Positions 27,346 to 37,061 are shown, counted from the first letter of the stretch. The stretch: DNA of 56,229 nt from Clostridia bacterium (GCA_017472695.1 JAFUOQ010000002.1:1-56229); one strand, 5' to 3'. Translations and numbers: made by a program. Notes: generated by a model from the sequence alone, not told the origin.

Positions 27346-28542
27346 ATGAAAAACTATACTTGCTTTAAAGTTGATGAAAATTTTGTAAGTGCCACTCTTT
27401 CTGGTAGCACCATTTTTGGTAGTGATAATGTTGTTATTTTTCCCGGTTTTTGTGATGTGCATGTGCATTTCAGAGAGCCGGGTTTTTCTTATAAGGAGAC
27501 TATAAAAACAGGCTCGCTATCAGGTGCTAATGGTGGCTACACAGATGTATGTACAATGCCGAACCTGAAGCCTGTGCCGGATTCTAAAGAAAATTTACAG
27601 GCACAGCTTGACATAATAAAAAAAGATGCCAAAATCGGCGTTTACCCTTATGGCTCAATAACTGTTGGGCAAATGGGTGAGGCACTTTCAGACCTTGACG
27701 GAATGAAGGATTTAGCAATTGCCTTTTCTGATGACGGGCGTGGGGTACAGAGTGACGAAATGATGGCAGAGGCTATGGAAAAAGCAAAGGAGCTTGACAA
27801 AATCATAGTTGCACACTGCGAAATAAACGAGCTACTAAAGGGCGGATACATTCATGACGGAGAGTTTGCAAGGCTCAATGGCATGAAGGGCATATGCTCC
27901 GAGAGTGAATGGGGACAAATTAAGCGCGATATTGAGCTGGTTAAAAAAATCGGCTGTAAATATCATGTTTGCCACATTTCCACAAAGGAAAGCGTGGAGC
28001 TTATCCGTCAAGCAAAGAAGGACGGAGTGGATATAACCTGCGAGACAGGACCTCATTATCTTGTGTTTAATGACATGATGATAAAGGACGAGGGCAGGTT
28101 TAAAATGAACCCACCGATAAGGAGCGAAGAGGACAGACTCGCACTTGTCGAAGGTATAAAGGACGGCACAATAGATATGATTGCGACTGACCACGCACCT
28201 CACTCGAAGGAGGAGAAAAGCAAGGGGCTTGCCGGTAGCAGCATGGGTGTTGTCGGACTTGAAACTGCGTTTGCAGTAATGTACACACACTTTGTAAAAA
28301 CAGGCGAGATCTCAATGGAAAAGCTACTTGACTTGCTTTGCTATAACCCAAGAAAGCGCCTTGGCATTGAGCTTGGAAATTCATACACAGTGTTTGACCT
28401 TGGCAAAAAATTCAAGGTTGACCCAAGTAGGTTCTTGTCAATGGGCAAGGCAACTCCGTTTGAGGGCTGTGAGCTCTTTGGTGAGTGCTTAATGACCGTC
28501 AAGGACGGAAAAATAGTTGTTAAAAATCACAAGGAAATTTAA
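27346..28542 (+). CDS. pyrC: Dihydroorotase
   Basis: 398 aa. It closes N-carbamoyl-aspartate to dihydroorotate, step 3 of UMP synthesis. It is of the class I long type: metal-binding DVHVHFREPG near residue 37-46, a SDDG segment at about 129, HCEIN at about 154, HISTKES near 208 and ATDHAPHSKEE at about 282. AAGGAGG precedes the ATG at 9 nt. It is the first gene after the attenuator leader and heads the operon, an unusual place, as many Firmicutes begin with pyrR or pyrB. Confidence 0.95.
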   Translation: MKNYTCFKVDENFVSATLSGSTIFGSDNVVIFPGFCDVHVHFREPGFSYKETIKTGSLSGANGGYTDVCTMPNLKPVPDSKENLQAQLDIIKKDAKIGVYPYGSITVGQMGEALSDLDGMKDLAIAFSDDGRGVQSDEMMAEAMEKAKELDKIIVAHCEINELLKGGYIHDGEFARLNGMKGICSESEWGQIKRDIELVKKIGCKYHVCHISTKESVELIRQAKKDGVDITCETGPHYLVFNDMMIKDEGRFKMNPPIRSEEDRLALVEGIKDGTIDMIATDHAPHSKEEKSKGLAGSSMGVVGLETAFAVMYTHFVKTGEISMEKLLDLLCYNPRKRLGIELGNSYTVFDLGKKFKVDPSRFLSMGKATPFEGCELFGECLMTVKDGKIVVKNHKEI

Positions 28543-28589
28543 GTTAATAAAATAAAATTCACATACAAAACAAGAGCTTTGGAGGGTGA

Positions 28590-28735
28590 GGGAAATGGCG
28601 TGAACAAGCCAAGTCGGCGTACTTGTGTACGGTAGAGGGCTTGGTCGCGACAAGAAAAGCGAGAAAGAGATTTTGTCAAAAATCTCTACCTTAAAAGGTG
28701 CGAAATCGTCTTGATAAGCTAACCTTTATTAAAAT
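28590..28735 (-). repeat. Structured repeat, inverted copy, between pyrC and carB
   Basis: Read on the minus strand it matches the repeats at 34403-34565 and 35263-35403: GGTAGA, then a hairpin (AGAGATTTT/AAAATCTCT), CGCGACC, GTACA, AAGTACGCCGAC, GTTCACG and TTTC in the same order. Sequence identity is moderate but the structural plan is kept. Confidence 0.6.
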
Positions 28736-28787
28736 AATTTGCTTTTCGTTTTCACCAGCCTGAAAAACTCTAATGAAGGAGAAAAAG

Positions 28788-31700
28788 ATGGCAAAAAGAA
28801 CAGACATCAAAAGAGTAATGATTATTGGCTCAGGTCCTATTATTATCGGACAAGCTGCAGAGTTTGACTACGCAGGCACACAGGCTTGTCTTGCACTCAA
28901 AGAAGAGGGCTACGAGGTTATTCTCGTTAACTCTAACCCTGCAACAATTATGACAGATACAACAATTGCCGACAAGGTATATATGGAGCCACTTACACTT
29001 GAATATGTGGCAAAGATTATTCGTCACGAGCGTCCAGATGCAATAGTTCCGGGTATAGGTGGACAAACAGGTCTTAACCTAGCTATGCAGCTCGAAAAGA
29101 AGGGCATTCTTAAAGAAAATGGCGTTGAGCTTCTCGGTACAAGCTCAACGAGTATTGAAAAAGCCGAGGACAGAGAGCTATTTAAGGAGCTTTGCCAAGA
29201 AATCGGCGAGCCTGTTATTCCTTCCGAGATTGCAAATAATATGGAAGAGGCTTTGGCGGCTATTGAAAAAATTGGCTTCCCGGTTGTTCTTCGTCCTGCA
29301 TTTACCCTCGGTGGTACAGGCGGTGGATTTGCTTACAATATGGAAGAATATGTTGAGCTTGCACAGGGCGCTTTGACTGCTTCTCCTGTTCATCAGGTGC
29401 TTGTGGAAAAGAGTGTTAAGGGCTACAAGGAAATTGAGTTTGAGGTTATGCGCGACGGTGAGGATAACGCAATCACAATTTGCGGTATGGAAAACATCGA
29501 CCCAGTTGGCGTACACACAGGTGACTCACTTGTTGTTGCTCCTATCTTGACGCTCAATGAAAAAGACCACAAGATGCTAAACGAGAGCGCAATTAAGCTA
29601 ATTAAGGCTCTTAAAATTTCTGGTGGCTGTAACGTACAGTTCGCACTTAACCCGGAAACAAGCGAATATTACCTAATCGAGGTTAACCCAAGAGTTTCTC
29701 GTTCTTCAGCGTTGGCTTCAAAGGCGAGTGGATACCCAATTGCAAGAGTAACTGCAAAGGTTGCACTTGGTATGACTCTTGATGAGATTGAGGTTGCAGG
29801 AACAAAGGCATCACACGAGCCAAGTCTTGACTATATCGTTGCAAAGTTCCCACGCTTCCCATTTGATAAGTTTACAACAGTTCCAAACAAGTTAGGAACT
29901 CAAATGAAGGCAACAGGCGAGTGCATGGGCATCGGCTCTAACCTTGAGGAGTGCTTGCTTAAATCTGCAAGAAGCTTGGAAATTGGCGTTTGTCACCTAC
30001 ACATGGCAAAGTTTGACGACAAAACCACAGAGGAAATTACCGAATATATTAAAGAATTCCACGATGACAATGTGTTTGGCGTTTGTGAGCTTCTTCGCCG
30101 TGGTGTAGCAACTAGCGAGCTTCACAAAATCACAATGATTACCGAATATTTCTTAAAGTCCTTTGAAAAAATCGTTAAGATGGAAAAGGCACTTTCTGAA
30201 AATGTTAATAATGCAGAGCTTCTTAAGGAAGCAAAGGAAATGGGCTTTAGTGATAAGTATATTGCAAAGCTTTGGAATACCTGTGAGAAAGCAGTTTATG
30301 CTTTCCGTCACGAAAATGGAATTATTCCTAACTTCAGAATGGTTGATACAGCCCATGTTGGCGCATACACACCATATTTCTACTCCTCCTACCAAGGAAA
30401 GAACGAGTCAATCCACACAGACAAGAAAAAGATTATCGTGCTTGGTGCAGGTCCTATCCGTATCGGTCAGGGTGTAGAATTTGACTATTCAACAGTACAC
30501 GCAGTAACTACAATCAAGAATTGTGGCTACGAGGCTATCATTATTAACAACAACCCAGAAACAGTTTCAACCGACTATACAACATCAGACAAGCTCTACT
30601 TTGAGCCACTTACAGTTGAGGATGTTATGGAGGTTATCGAGCTTGAAAAGCCAGACGGTGTTATAGCTTCTCTTGGTGGACAAACAGCTATTAATCTAGC
30701 AGCTCCACTTTACGAGCGCGGAGTTAAGCTTATCGGCACTGATTGTCAAGCAATTGACAGAGCAGAAAACCGTGATACCTTTGAAAAGATTCTTGAGGAA
30801 TTAAACATTCCTCAACCAAAGGGACAAGCAGTTACAAATATTCCAGACGGTGTAAGAGTAGCCAAGGAGGTTGGTTATCCGGTTCTTGTGCGTCCTTCAT
30901 TCGTTCTTGGTGGACGTGCAATGCAACTTGTTTCTAACGAAACACAGCTTCGCCACTACCTACGCACAGCCGTTGAAATTGACGAGGACAAGCCAGTTCT
31001 TGTTGACCACTACATCAGAGGTAAAGAGGTAGAGGTTGATGCAATTTGTGACGGACATGATGTATTTGTTGCAGGTATTATGGAGCTTGTTGAAAGAACA
31101 GGTGTTCACTCCGGTGACTCAATTAGCGTTTACCCTGCATTTAGTATTTCCGACAAGGTTAAGGGCAAGATTTTAACATATTCAAAGAAGCTCGGTCTTG
31201 GCATTGGAATTATAGGTCTATTTAACATTCAATTTATCGTTGACTCAAACGAGGATGTTTATATTATTGAGGTTAACCCTCGTTCATCTAGAACTGTTCC
31301 ATTCCTCTCAAAATCAACAGGCTACAGTCTTGCTGATATTGCAACAGAGGTTATCCTTGGAAAATCACTCAAGGAGCTTGGAATTTTTGACCTCTATCCA
31401 CAAGAAAAGAAGAGATGGTACTGTAAGGTTCCTGTATTCTCATATAAGAAAATCAGCGGAGTTGACGCTTACCTATCCCCTGAAATGAAATCAACAGGTG
31501 AGGCAATCGGTTATGATGATACACTAAACCGTGCATTCTATAAGGCACTTCAAGCATCCGGTATGCAGGTTCAAAACTACGGTACAGTTTTAGTTACTGT
31601 TGCTGATAGCGACAAGGAGGAGGCACTCCCACTAATTCGTCGCTTCTACAACCTCGGCTTCAATATTGAGGCAACAGAGGGTACAGCTAAATTCCTTAAG

Positions 31701-31961
31701 GAAAATGGCATAAGAACCAGAGTTAAGCAAAAGATAGGCTCGGGCTCATCCGATATTCCGGAGTCAATGCGTCAAGGACATATCGCTTATGTAATTAACA
31801 CAAGTGACCTAGATACCGACCAAGGCAAGAAGGATGGCTACCAAATCAGACACCTGGCAATTGAAAACAACATTTCACTATTTACATCTCTTGATACAGT
31901 AAGAATTCTTCTCGATGTGCTTGAGGAAATCACAATTACAATTTCAACAATCGATGCATAA
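28788..31961 (+). CDS. carB: Carbamoyl-phosphate synthase large chain
   Basis: 1057 aa, standard length. It makes carbamoyl phosphate from bicarbonate, ATP and ammonia delivered by the small subunit. It carries two homologous ATP-grasp halves (starting VMIIGSGPIIIGQAAEFDY and, at about 550, IIVLGAGPIRIGQGVEFDYS) and a C-terminal MGS-like allosteric domain (about 935 onward) where UMP and ornithine usually bind. The start at 28788 has AAGGAG at 9 nt; an upstream in-frame ATG would put this site inside the gene. The small subunit gene carA is not adjacent, so it must be elsewhere. Confidence 0.95.
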   Translation: MAKRTDIKRVMIIGSGPIIIGQAAEFDYAGTQACLALKEEGYEVILVNSNPATIMTDTTIADKVYMEPLTLEYVAKIIRHERPDAIVPGIGGQTGLNLAMQLEKKGILKENGVELLGTSSTSIEKAEDRELFKELCQEIGEPVIPSEIANNMEEALAAIEKIGFPVVLRPAFTLGGTGGGFAYNMEEYVELAQGALTASPVHQVLVEKSVKGYKEIEFEVMRDGEDNAITICGMENIDPVGVHTGDSLVVAPILTLNEKDHKMLNESAIKLIKALKISGGCNVQFALNPETSEYYLIEVNPRVSRSSALASKASGYPIARVTAKVALGMTLDEIEVAGTKASHEPSLDYIVAKFPRFPFDKFTTVPNKLGTQMKATGECMGIGSNLEECLLKSARSLEIGVCHLHMAKFDDKTTEEITEYIKEFHDDNVFGVCELLRRGVATSELHKITMITEYFLKSFEKIVKMEKALSENVNNAELLKEAKEMGFSDKYIAKLWNTCEKAVYAFRHENGIIPNFRMVDTAHVGAYTPYFYSSYQGKNESIHTDKKKIIVLGAGPIRIGQGVEFDYSTVHAVTTIKNCGYEAIIINNNPETVSTDYTTSDKLYFEPLTVEDVMEVIELEKPDGVIASLGGQTAINLAAPLYERGVKLIGTDCQAIDRAENRDTFEKILEELNIPQPKGQAVTNIPDGVRVAKEVGYPVLVRPSFVLGGRAMQLVSNETQLRHYLRTAVEIDEDKPVLVDHYIRGKEVEVDAICDGHDVFVAGIMELVERTGVHSGDSISVYPAFSISDKVKGKILTYSKKLGLGIGIIGLFNIQFIVDSNEDVYIIEVNPRSSRTVPFLSKSTGYSLADIATEVILGKSLKELGIFDLYPQEKKRWYCKVPVFSYKKISGVDAYLSPEMKSTGEAIGYDDTLNRAFYKALQASGMQVQNYGTVLVTVADSDKEEALPLIRRFYNLGFNIEATEGTAKFLKENGIRTRVKQKIGSGSSDIPESMRQGHIAYVINTSDLDTDQGKKDGYQIRHLAIENNISLFTSLDTVRILLDVLEEITITISTIDA

Positions 31962-31990
31962 GGCGGTGGTAAACCCACCCCCTTTTGCTA
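31962..31990 (+). terminator. Possible weak terminator or processing hairpin between carB and pyrK
   Basis: GGTGG and CCACC form a short stem with a TAAAC loop, followed by CCCTTTT. It is inside an operon, so it may only reduce or process the transcript. Confidence 0.3.
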
Positions 31991-32049
31991 CGCTTGAAAC
32001 AAAGCGATAGGCTAAAATAAAGTTGAAAATAATTTAAAAGGAAAATAAA

Positions 32050-32778
32050 GTGAAAGACGTACTATTAACTATAAAAACAAACAAAAAAATCGCCAAAAAC
32101 ACCTATGAAATGGTGCTTGTGGGCGACACAGAGGGAATAAAGGCAGGCGCGTTTGTAAACTTAAAGCTCGACGGTTTTTTCCTGCGCCGTCCTATCTCGG
32201 TTTGCGAGGTAGAGGGCGACAAATTAACTCTTATCTACAAGGTAGTAGGAGAGGGAACTGAAAAAATGGCTAATATGGCAGCGGGCGAGCAGTTATGGAC
32301 TCTTACAGGTCTTGGCAACGGCTACGACCTATCAAAGAGTGGAGATAGACCTCTTTTGGTTGGTGGTGGTGCAGGTGTTCCCCCAATGTATGAATTATGC
32401 AAGGAGCTGGTTGCCCAGGGCAAAAAGCCGGCAGTTATTCTTGGCTTTGGCGGGGTTGACGAAATCTTTTACGAAAACGAGTTTAAAAAGCTCGGCGCTG
32501 ACACCTATGTTACAACAGTTGATGGCTCATATGGCACAAAGGGCTTTGTAACCGATGCGTTTGACAAGGTGGACTATACATATGTATATACATGTGGACC
32601 TGAGCCAATGCTAAAGGCTGTTTACAATAAGAGCACAACAAGTGGTCAATACAGCTTTGAGGAAAGAATGGGCTGTGGCTTTGGCGCTTGTATGGGATGC
32701 TCATGCAAAACTAAATATGGAAATAAGAGAATCTGCAAGGACGGACCTGTGCTTGAAAAGGAGGAAATCATATGGTAA
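32050..32778 (+). CDS. pyrK: Dihydroorotate dehydrogenase B, electron transfer subunit
   Basis: 242 aa with a GTG start behind AAAGGAAA. It carries FAD and a [2Fe-2S] cluster and passes electrons from PyrD to NAD+. The FAD-binding RRPISVCE is at about 38-45, the NAD-binding LLVGGGAGVPPMYEL is near 101-115, and the C-terminal cluster motif CGFGACMGCSCK with a further Cys in RICKDGP (about 211-236) gives the four ligands. Its end overlaps the pyrD start by 7 bases, the coupling usual for subunits of one complex. Confidence 0.94.
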   Translation: MKDVLLTIKTNKKIAKNTYEMVLVGDTEGIKAGAFVNLKLDGFFLRRPISVCEVEGDKLTLIYKVVGEGTEKMANMAAGEQLWTLTGLGNGYDLSKSGDRPLLVGGGAGVPPMYELCKELVAQGKKPAVILGFGGVDEIFYENEFKKLGADTYVTTVDGSYGTKGFVTDAFDKVDYTYVYTCGPEPMLKAVYNKSTTSGQYSFEERMGCGFGACMGCSCKTKYGNKRICKDGPVLEKEEIIW

Positions 32779-33683
32779 GCTTAAAAACAGAGCTCTGTGG
32801 TATTGAGCTTGATAACCCATTAATTCCTGCCTCTGGTACATTTGGCTTCGGCTACGAATTTGCAGAAATTTATGATATAAATTGTCTAGGTTCGTTTTCC
32901 TTTAAGGGTACAACAAAGGACCCTCGCTTTGGAAACCCAACACCTAGAATTGCAGAATGCACAAATGCAATGATTAATTCTGTGGGACTTCAAAACCCAG
33001 GTGTTGAAAATGTTATAAAAAATGAATTACCCAAATTGAGAAAATGCTTCCATAAGCCTGTTATGGCAAATGTAAGTGGCTTTTCCGTTGACGAGTATGT
33101 TTACACAGTTGAAATGCTTGACAAGGAAGAAGGAATTGGCTGGTTTGAGGTAAATGTTAGCTGTCCAAACGTACACGGTGGAGGCATGAGCTTCGGCACA
33201 TCTCCCGAGGCGGCAGCTGAGGTAACAAGAGCAGTAAGAAAGGTAACAAAAAAGCCGCTTATTATTAAGTTATCTCCGAATGTAACAGATATAGTTTCTA
33301 TTGCCAAGGCGTGTGAGGAGGCAGGTGCTGACGGCATTAGCTTAATAAACACACTTCTCGGTATGAAGATAGACTTAAAGAGTAAAAAGCCTGTTATTGC
33401 AAACAAAATGGGAGGCTTTTCCGGTCCTGCAATTAAGCCTGTAGCTATAAGAATGGTATATCAGGTTTATGATGCAGTTAAAATTCCAATCGTGGGTGGT
33501 GGCGGTGTTGCCACAGCCGAGGATGTTATTGAAATGATGTTAGCGGGTGCTAGTGCAGTTGAAATCGGTGCGCAAAATCTAGTTGACCCAATGGCGTGTC
33601 CAAAAATTATAGCTGACTTACCACGAGTTATGGAAAAATACGGAATAAAAAATTTAAAGGATATAATAGGAGGAGCACACTAA
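32772..33683 (+). CDS. pyrD: Dihydroorotate dehydrogenase B, catalytic subunit
   Basis: 303 aa. The FMN-containing TIM barrel oxidises dihydroorotate to orotate. Family motifs include [12 protein letters not shown] near the N-terminus, [11 protein letters not shown] at about 71-81, [15 protein letters not shown] with the catalytic Cys at about 131, and [15 protein letters not shown] near 240. The catalytic Cys (rather than Ser) together with the adjacent pyrK marks it as NAD-dependent type 1B. Its stop overlaps the pyrF start by one base. Confidence 0.95.
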   Translation: MVSLKTELCGIELDNPLIPASGTFGFGYEFAEIYDINCLGSFSFKGTTKDPRFGNPTPRIAECTNAMINSVGLQNPGVENVIKNELPKLRKCFHKPVMANVSGFSVDEYVYTVEMLDKEEGIGWFEVNVSCPNVHGGGMSFGTSPEAAAEVTRAVRKVTKKPLIIKLSPNVTDIVSIAKACEEAGADGISLINTLLGMKIDLKSKKPVIANKMGGFSGPAIKPVAIRMVYQVYDAVKIPIVGGGGVATAEDVIEMMLAGASAVEIGAQNLVDPMACPKIIADLPRVMEKYGIKNLKDIIGGAH

Positions 33684-34381
33684 TGGGAAAGGACGTAATT
33701 ATCGCTTGTGATTTTGCAAGCAAGGAGCAGGTTTTTGCATTTCTTGACAAATTTGAGGAAGAAAAGCCATTTGTAAAAATCGGTATGGAGCTTTTCAATG
33801 CCGAGGGACCAGACATTGTAAGAGAGATTAAACGTAGAGGTCATAAAATATTCCTCGACCTTAAGCTTCACGATATTCCAAACACAGTAAAAAAGGCAAT
33901 GGCAGTGCTTTCACGCCTTGATGTTGATATGACAAACGTACACGCATCAGGTACTATCGCTATGATGGAGGCAGCACTTGAGGGCTTAACACGTGAGGAC
34001 GGCACATGCCCACTTCTAATTGCAGTTACTCAATTAACCTCAACAAGTGAGGAAAGAATGAGAGACGACCTACTTATCAACGAGCCAATGGACAAGGTTG
34101 TTATGCACTATGCAATGAACGCAAAGAAAGCAGGACTTGCCGGTATCGTTTGCTCTCCACTTGAGGCAGAAAAGGTACACAACGTATGTGGCAAGGACTT
34201 TGTAACAGTGACCCCTGGTGTGCGCTTTGCTGATGGCGACAAGGGCGACCAGGTAAGAGTTATGACACCAGCCGAGGCAAAGAAAATCGGCTCCGACTAC
34301 ATCGTAGTTGGAAGACCTATTACAGCGGCTGCTGACCCAGTTGCAGCATACCGCCGTTGCGTTGACGAATTTGTGGGCTAA
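33683..34381 (+). CDS. pyrF: Orotidine 5'-phosphate decarboxylase
   Basis: 232 aa. It decarboxylates OMP to UMP, the last step of the pathway. The catalytic tetrad motif [12 protein letters not shown] (Asp and Lys of DxKxxD) is at about 57-68, and the phosphate-binding end [15 protein letters not shown] is near 212. Length and motifs fit the short bacterial type. It is coupled to pyrD by a TAATG overlap. A 213-base repeat-containing gap follows before pyrE. Confidence 0.95.
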   Translation: MGKDVIIACDFASKEQVFAFLDKFEEEKPFVKIGMELFNAEGPDIVREIKRRGHKIFLDLKLHDIPNTVKKAMAVLSRLDVDMTNVHASGTIAMMEAALEGLTREDGTCPLLIAVTQLTSTSEERMRDDLLINEPMDKVVMHYAMNAKKAGLAGIVCSPLEAEKVHNVCGKDFVTVTPGVRFADGDKGDQVRVMTPAEAKKIGSDYIVVGRPITAAADPVAAYRRCVDEFVG

Positions 34382-34402
34382 CAGGGCGGACTAGGCATCA
34401 TA

Positions 34403-34565
34403 GAACAAAAGGCAAAAAACAAAAACAAGGGATATAATATGCTGTTTAAGAGGGAAAGGTAGAAATTTGCGTGCAAATTTCATTTAATTGCCTTTTTAAC
34501 CGCGACCGCTTGTACTGTCGTACAAAGTACGCCGACGACTTCGCGTTCACGGTTTCTCTGACGCC
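34403..34565 (+). repeat. Structured repeat, copy between pyrF and pyrE
   Basis: It begins AAAAGGCAA, which can pair with TTGCCTTTT at about 34488-34496. This encloses a perfect AAATTTGC/GCAAATTT hairpin at 34463-34480. It continues with CGCGACC, a TTGTAC-tgtc-GTACAA hairpin, GTACGCCGACGAC and TTCGCGTTCACG. Over about 95 bases (34456 onward) it has around seven differences from the copy at 35263-35403. Confidence 0.7.
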
Positions 34566-34594
34566 TATTCTCCCTGTGAATATAGGAGGTTATT

Positions 34595-35245
34595 ATGGAA
34601 AGTTACAAGAGAGAATTTATTGAGTTTTTACAAAACGCAGGAGTTTTAAAATTTGGTGATTTTACCGCTAAAAGTGGTAGAAAAATTCCATATTTTATAA
34701 ACGCCGGCGAGATTAAAACAGGCGAGAACATCGCAAAGCTAGGCGAGTTCTATGCAAAGGCATATTTTGACAAGGTTGGAAAGAAGCAAACTGCACTTTA
34801 TGGCCCTGCATACAAGGGTATTTCAATTGCGGTTTCTACATCTATTGCGCTTGCCAAGGAAGGACTAAACCTACCATTCTTCTTTAATCGTAAAGAGGTT
34901 AAGGACCACGGTGAGGGTGGCGTTTTTGTAGGCTACAAGCCTGGGGCTGGCGAAGAGGTAGTTATCGTTGAGGACGTAATTACAGCCGGAACTGCTATTC
35001 GCGAAACTATGGAAATTATGAAAAGCGTAGAGGGCATTAAGGTTGCCGCTTGCTTTGTAATGGTTGACCGTAAGGAAAAGGGCAAGGGTGAAAAGGGCGC
35101 AATGGTTGAAATTGAGGAAGAATTTGGCTTCCCAGTATATTCAGTTGTTGACGTTTACGATATTATCGAGTATCTTGAGGAAGATTCTGCAAACAAGGAA
35201 AATGTTGCAAGAATTAAGAAATACCTTGAGGTATATGGCGCTTGA
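34595..35245 (+). CDS. pyrE: Orotate phosphoribosyltransferase
   Basis: 216 aa. It joins orotate to PRPP to make OMP. The PRPP-binding signature VVIVEDVITAGTAIRET is at about 128-144, and KGISIAVSTSIALAKE and FFFNRKEVKDHGEGG are also family-typical. A TAGGAGG site sits 6 nt before the ATG. It is flanked on both sides by near-identical structured repeats, so it may have been inserted or may be regulated separately from the rest of the operon. Confidence 0.95.
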   Translation: MESYKREFIEFLQNAGVLKFGDFTAKSGRKIPYFINAGEIKTGENIAKLGEFYAKAYFDKVGKKQTALYGPAYKGISIAVSTSIALAKEGLNLPFFFNRKEVKDHGEGGVFVGYKPGAGEEVVIVEDVITAGTAIRETMEIMKSVEGIKVAACFVMVDRKEKGKGEKGAMVEIEEEFGFPVYSVVDVYDIIEYLEEDSANKENVARIKKYLEVYGA

Positions 35246-35262
35246 TGGTGAATAATGAGCGA

Positions 35263-35403
35263 GAACGAAAGGCAAAAATAACTCCAAAAAGAAAACAAGG
35301 TAGAAATTTGCAAACAAATTTCATTTAATTGCCTTTCTAAACGCGACCGCTCGTACTGTCGTACAAAGTACGCCGACGACTTCGCGTTCACGCTTTCTCA
35401 TCT
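35263..35403 (+). repeat. Structured repeat, copy between pyrE and pyrB
   Basis: It has the same plan as the copy at 34403-34565: GAAAGGCAA/TTGCCTTTC, a GAAATTTG-caaa-CAAATTTC hairpin, an AACGCGA/TCGCGTT stem enclosing GTACTGTCGTAC, and CGTTCACG. The changes between copies fall in the loops while the stems remain, which supports a folded structure. Confidence 0.7.
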
Positions 35404-35445
35404 CCTTATTCCCTCATCAAAATCTTTCTAAATATGGGAGAAAAT

Positions 35446-36357
35446 ATGAGAAGTTTAATAGATATTAAAGAGCTTTCAGTTAAAGAAATTGATTCATTGA
35501 TTGAAACAGCGCTTGATATAATTGACAATCCACAAAAGTATAGTGAGAAATGCAAGGGCAAGAAGCTTGCGACATTGTTCTTTGAGCCTTCAACCAGAAC
35601 TCGCTTGAGCTTTGAGGCTGCTATGTATGAGCTAGGTGGAAATGTGCTAGGATTTTCCGAGGCACAAAGCTCGTCAAGCGCAAAGGGCGAGAGTGTTGCA
35701 GACACAGCAAGGATGATTTCCTGCTATGCAGATATTATAGCTATGCGCCATCCAAAGGAGGGTGCGCCTTTAGTTGCGTCAATGAATGCATCTATTCCAG
35801 TGGTTAACGCAGGTGATGGTGGACACAACCACCCAACACAGACGCTTGCTGACCTACTAACAATTAAGCGCAAGAAGGGTAGATTTAATAACTTAACAGT
35901 TGGTCTTTGTGGCGACCTTAAATTTGGCAGAACCGTGCACTCACTTATCAATGCTTTGAATAGATACGAGGGCATTAAGTTTGTGCTTATCTCGCCTGAA
36001 GAATTAAGAGTACCAAGCTATGTAAAGAACGAAATTACAAAGGCAGGCAAGGAGTATATTGAAACCAAGGATTTGGTTAGTGCTATGCCAGAGCTTGACA
36101 TTCTTTATATGACAAGAGTACAAAAGGAACGCTTCTTTAACGAGGAGGACTACCTACGCTTAAAGGATAGCTATATTTTAGACCCTGCAAAATTGACAAA
36201 CGCAAAGGCTGACTTGTCCATTATGCATCCGCTACCAAGAGTTAATGAAATTAGCGTAAAGGTTGACACTGACCCACGCGCACACTATTTTGAACAAGCG
36301 CTAAACGGAAAATATATGCGTATGGCACTCATACTAATGTTGCTTGGTATTAAATAA
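35446..36357 (+). CDS. pyrB: Aspartate carbamoyltransferase catalytic chain
   Basis: 303 aa. It condenses carbamoyl phosphate with aspartate, the committed step. The carbamoyl-phosphate motif [15 protein letters not shown] is near 48-62, SSSAKGES (with the loop Ser and Lys) at about 75-82, and the aspartate-binding MHPLPR around 260. The ATG at 35446 is preceded by GGGAGAA; the in-frame ATG four codons earlier lies within that site. It is followed by pyrI, so the enzyme is probably the allosteric dodecamer rather than a free trimer. Confidence 0.95.
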   Translation: MRSLIDIKELSVKEIDSLIETALDIIDNPQKYSEKCKGKKLATLFFEPSTRTRLSFEAAMYELGGNVLGFSEAQSSSSAKGESVADTARMISCYADIIAMRHPKEGAPLVASMNASIPVVNAGDGGHNHPTQTLADLLTIKRKKGRFNNLTVGLCGDLKFGRTVHSLINALNRYEGIKFVLISPEELRVPSYVKNEITKAGKEYIETKDLVSAMPELDILYMTRVQKERFFNEEDYLRLKDSYILDPAKLTNAKADLSIMHPLPRVNEISVKVDTDPRAHYFEQALNGKYMRMALILMLLGIK

Positions 36358-36370
36358 GGGAGGTAGCTTT

Positions 36371-36787
36371 ATGAAAATTGAAGAAATCAAAAATGGTATA
36401 GTTATCGACCATATAACTGCAGGCAAGGGCGAGGAGCTTTATAAGCTTTTGGGACTTGATAAGCTTGAGATTCCTGTTGCTATAATGAAAAATATGAACA
36501 GTGCTAAAATGGGCAAAAAGGATATAATCAAAATTGACGGCGCAGTTGAACTAAACACCGACATTATTGGTTACATCGACCCATGCGCTACTGTTAATAT
36601 AATAAAGGATGGAAAAACTGTAAATAAGTATGGTGTTTCCTTACCACGCGAGCTAAAGAACGTAATCTCTTGCAAGAACCCAAGATGCATTACCTCTTGT
36701 GAGCAGGAATTAGACCAAATTTTCAAGCTAACAGATGAGGAAGCACACGAGTATAGATGTCTATACTGCGAAACAAAAGCAAAGTAA
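36371..36787 (+). CDS. pyrI: Aspartate carbamoyltransferase regulatory chain
   Basis: 138 aa. It binds nucleotides (CTP, UTP or ATP) and adjusts PyrB activity. The N-terminal nucleotide-binding domain includes GIVIDHITAGKG. The C-terminal zinc domain has CKNPRC and a later CLYC, the four-Cys zinc site that contacts the catalytic chain. The start at 36371 follows GGGAGG at 7 nt. It is the last gene of the operon; a repeat-rich gap follows. PyrI is absent from Bacillus but occurs in many Clostridia. Confidence 0.94.
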   Translation: MKIEEIKNGIVIDHITAGKGEELYKLLGLDKLEIPVAIMKNMNSAKMGKKDIIKIDGAVELNTDIIGYIDPCATVNIIKDGKTVNKYGVSLPRELKNVISCKNPRCITSCEQELDQIFKLTDEEAHEYRCLYCETKAK

Positions 36788-36849
36788 TATTAGAGGCAGT
36801 CAGATACGGGTAAAACCGAAATCACAGAATAGAGCACAATCGGTGCTAC

Positions 36850-36985
36850 CAATGTAGGGACAGGCGTCCCGACTGTCCGTTTTATAAGTTGAGAAATATT
36901 TATATTTATTTACGGGAGGGCAAACCCCTCCCCTACATTGTTGATGAAATTATATTGTAGGGGAGGCTATTAGCCTCCCGTAATT
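36850..36985. repeat. REP-like palindrome after the pyr operon
   Basis: Within the 324-base gap after pyrI, ACGGGAGG-n-CCCCTCCCCTACA and TGTAGGGGAGG-n-CCTCCCGT form an imperfect inverted repeat of about 28 bp per arm around an AT-rich centre. GTAGGG also starts a smaller unit near 36858. No gene is visible in this gap apart from the promoter at its right end. Confidence 0.6.
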
Positions 36986-37032
36986 TTTAGGCTATCATAC
37001 CACAATTGAGGGCGAAAGGTAACAAAAATTGC

Positions 37033-37061
37033 TTTACTTTGCTAATATTATATGATACAAT
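37033..37061 (+). promoter_or_regulatory. Promoter of the GH36-GH43-GH78 cluster
   Basis: TTTACT at 37033-37038, a 17-bp spacer, and TACAAT at 37056-37061, about 50 bp before the GH36-like gene. Confidence 0.6.

Noticed and set aside
28100-28384. Minus-strand ORFs inside pyrC (also 27648-27851 and 27835-28290)
   Set aside because: They are antisense shadows of a well-conserved gene without ribosome binding sites.
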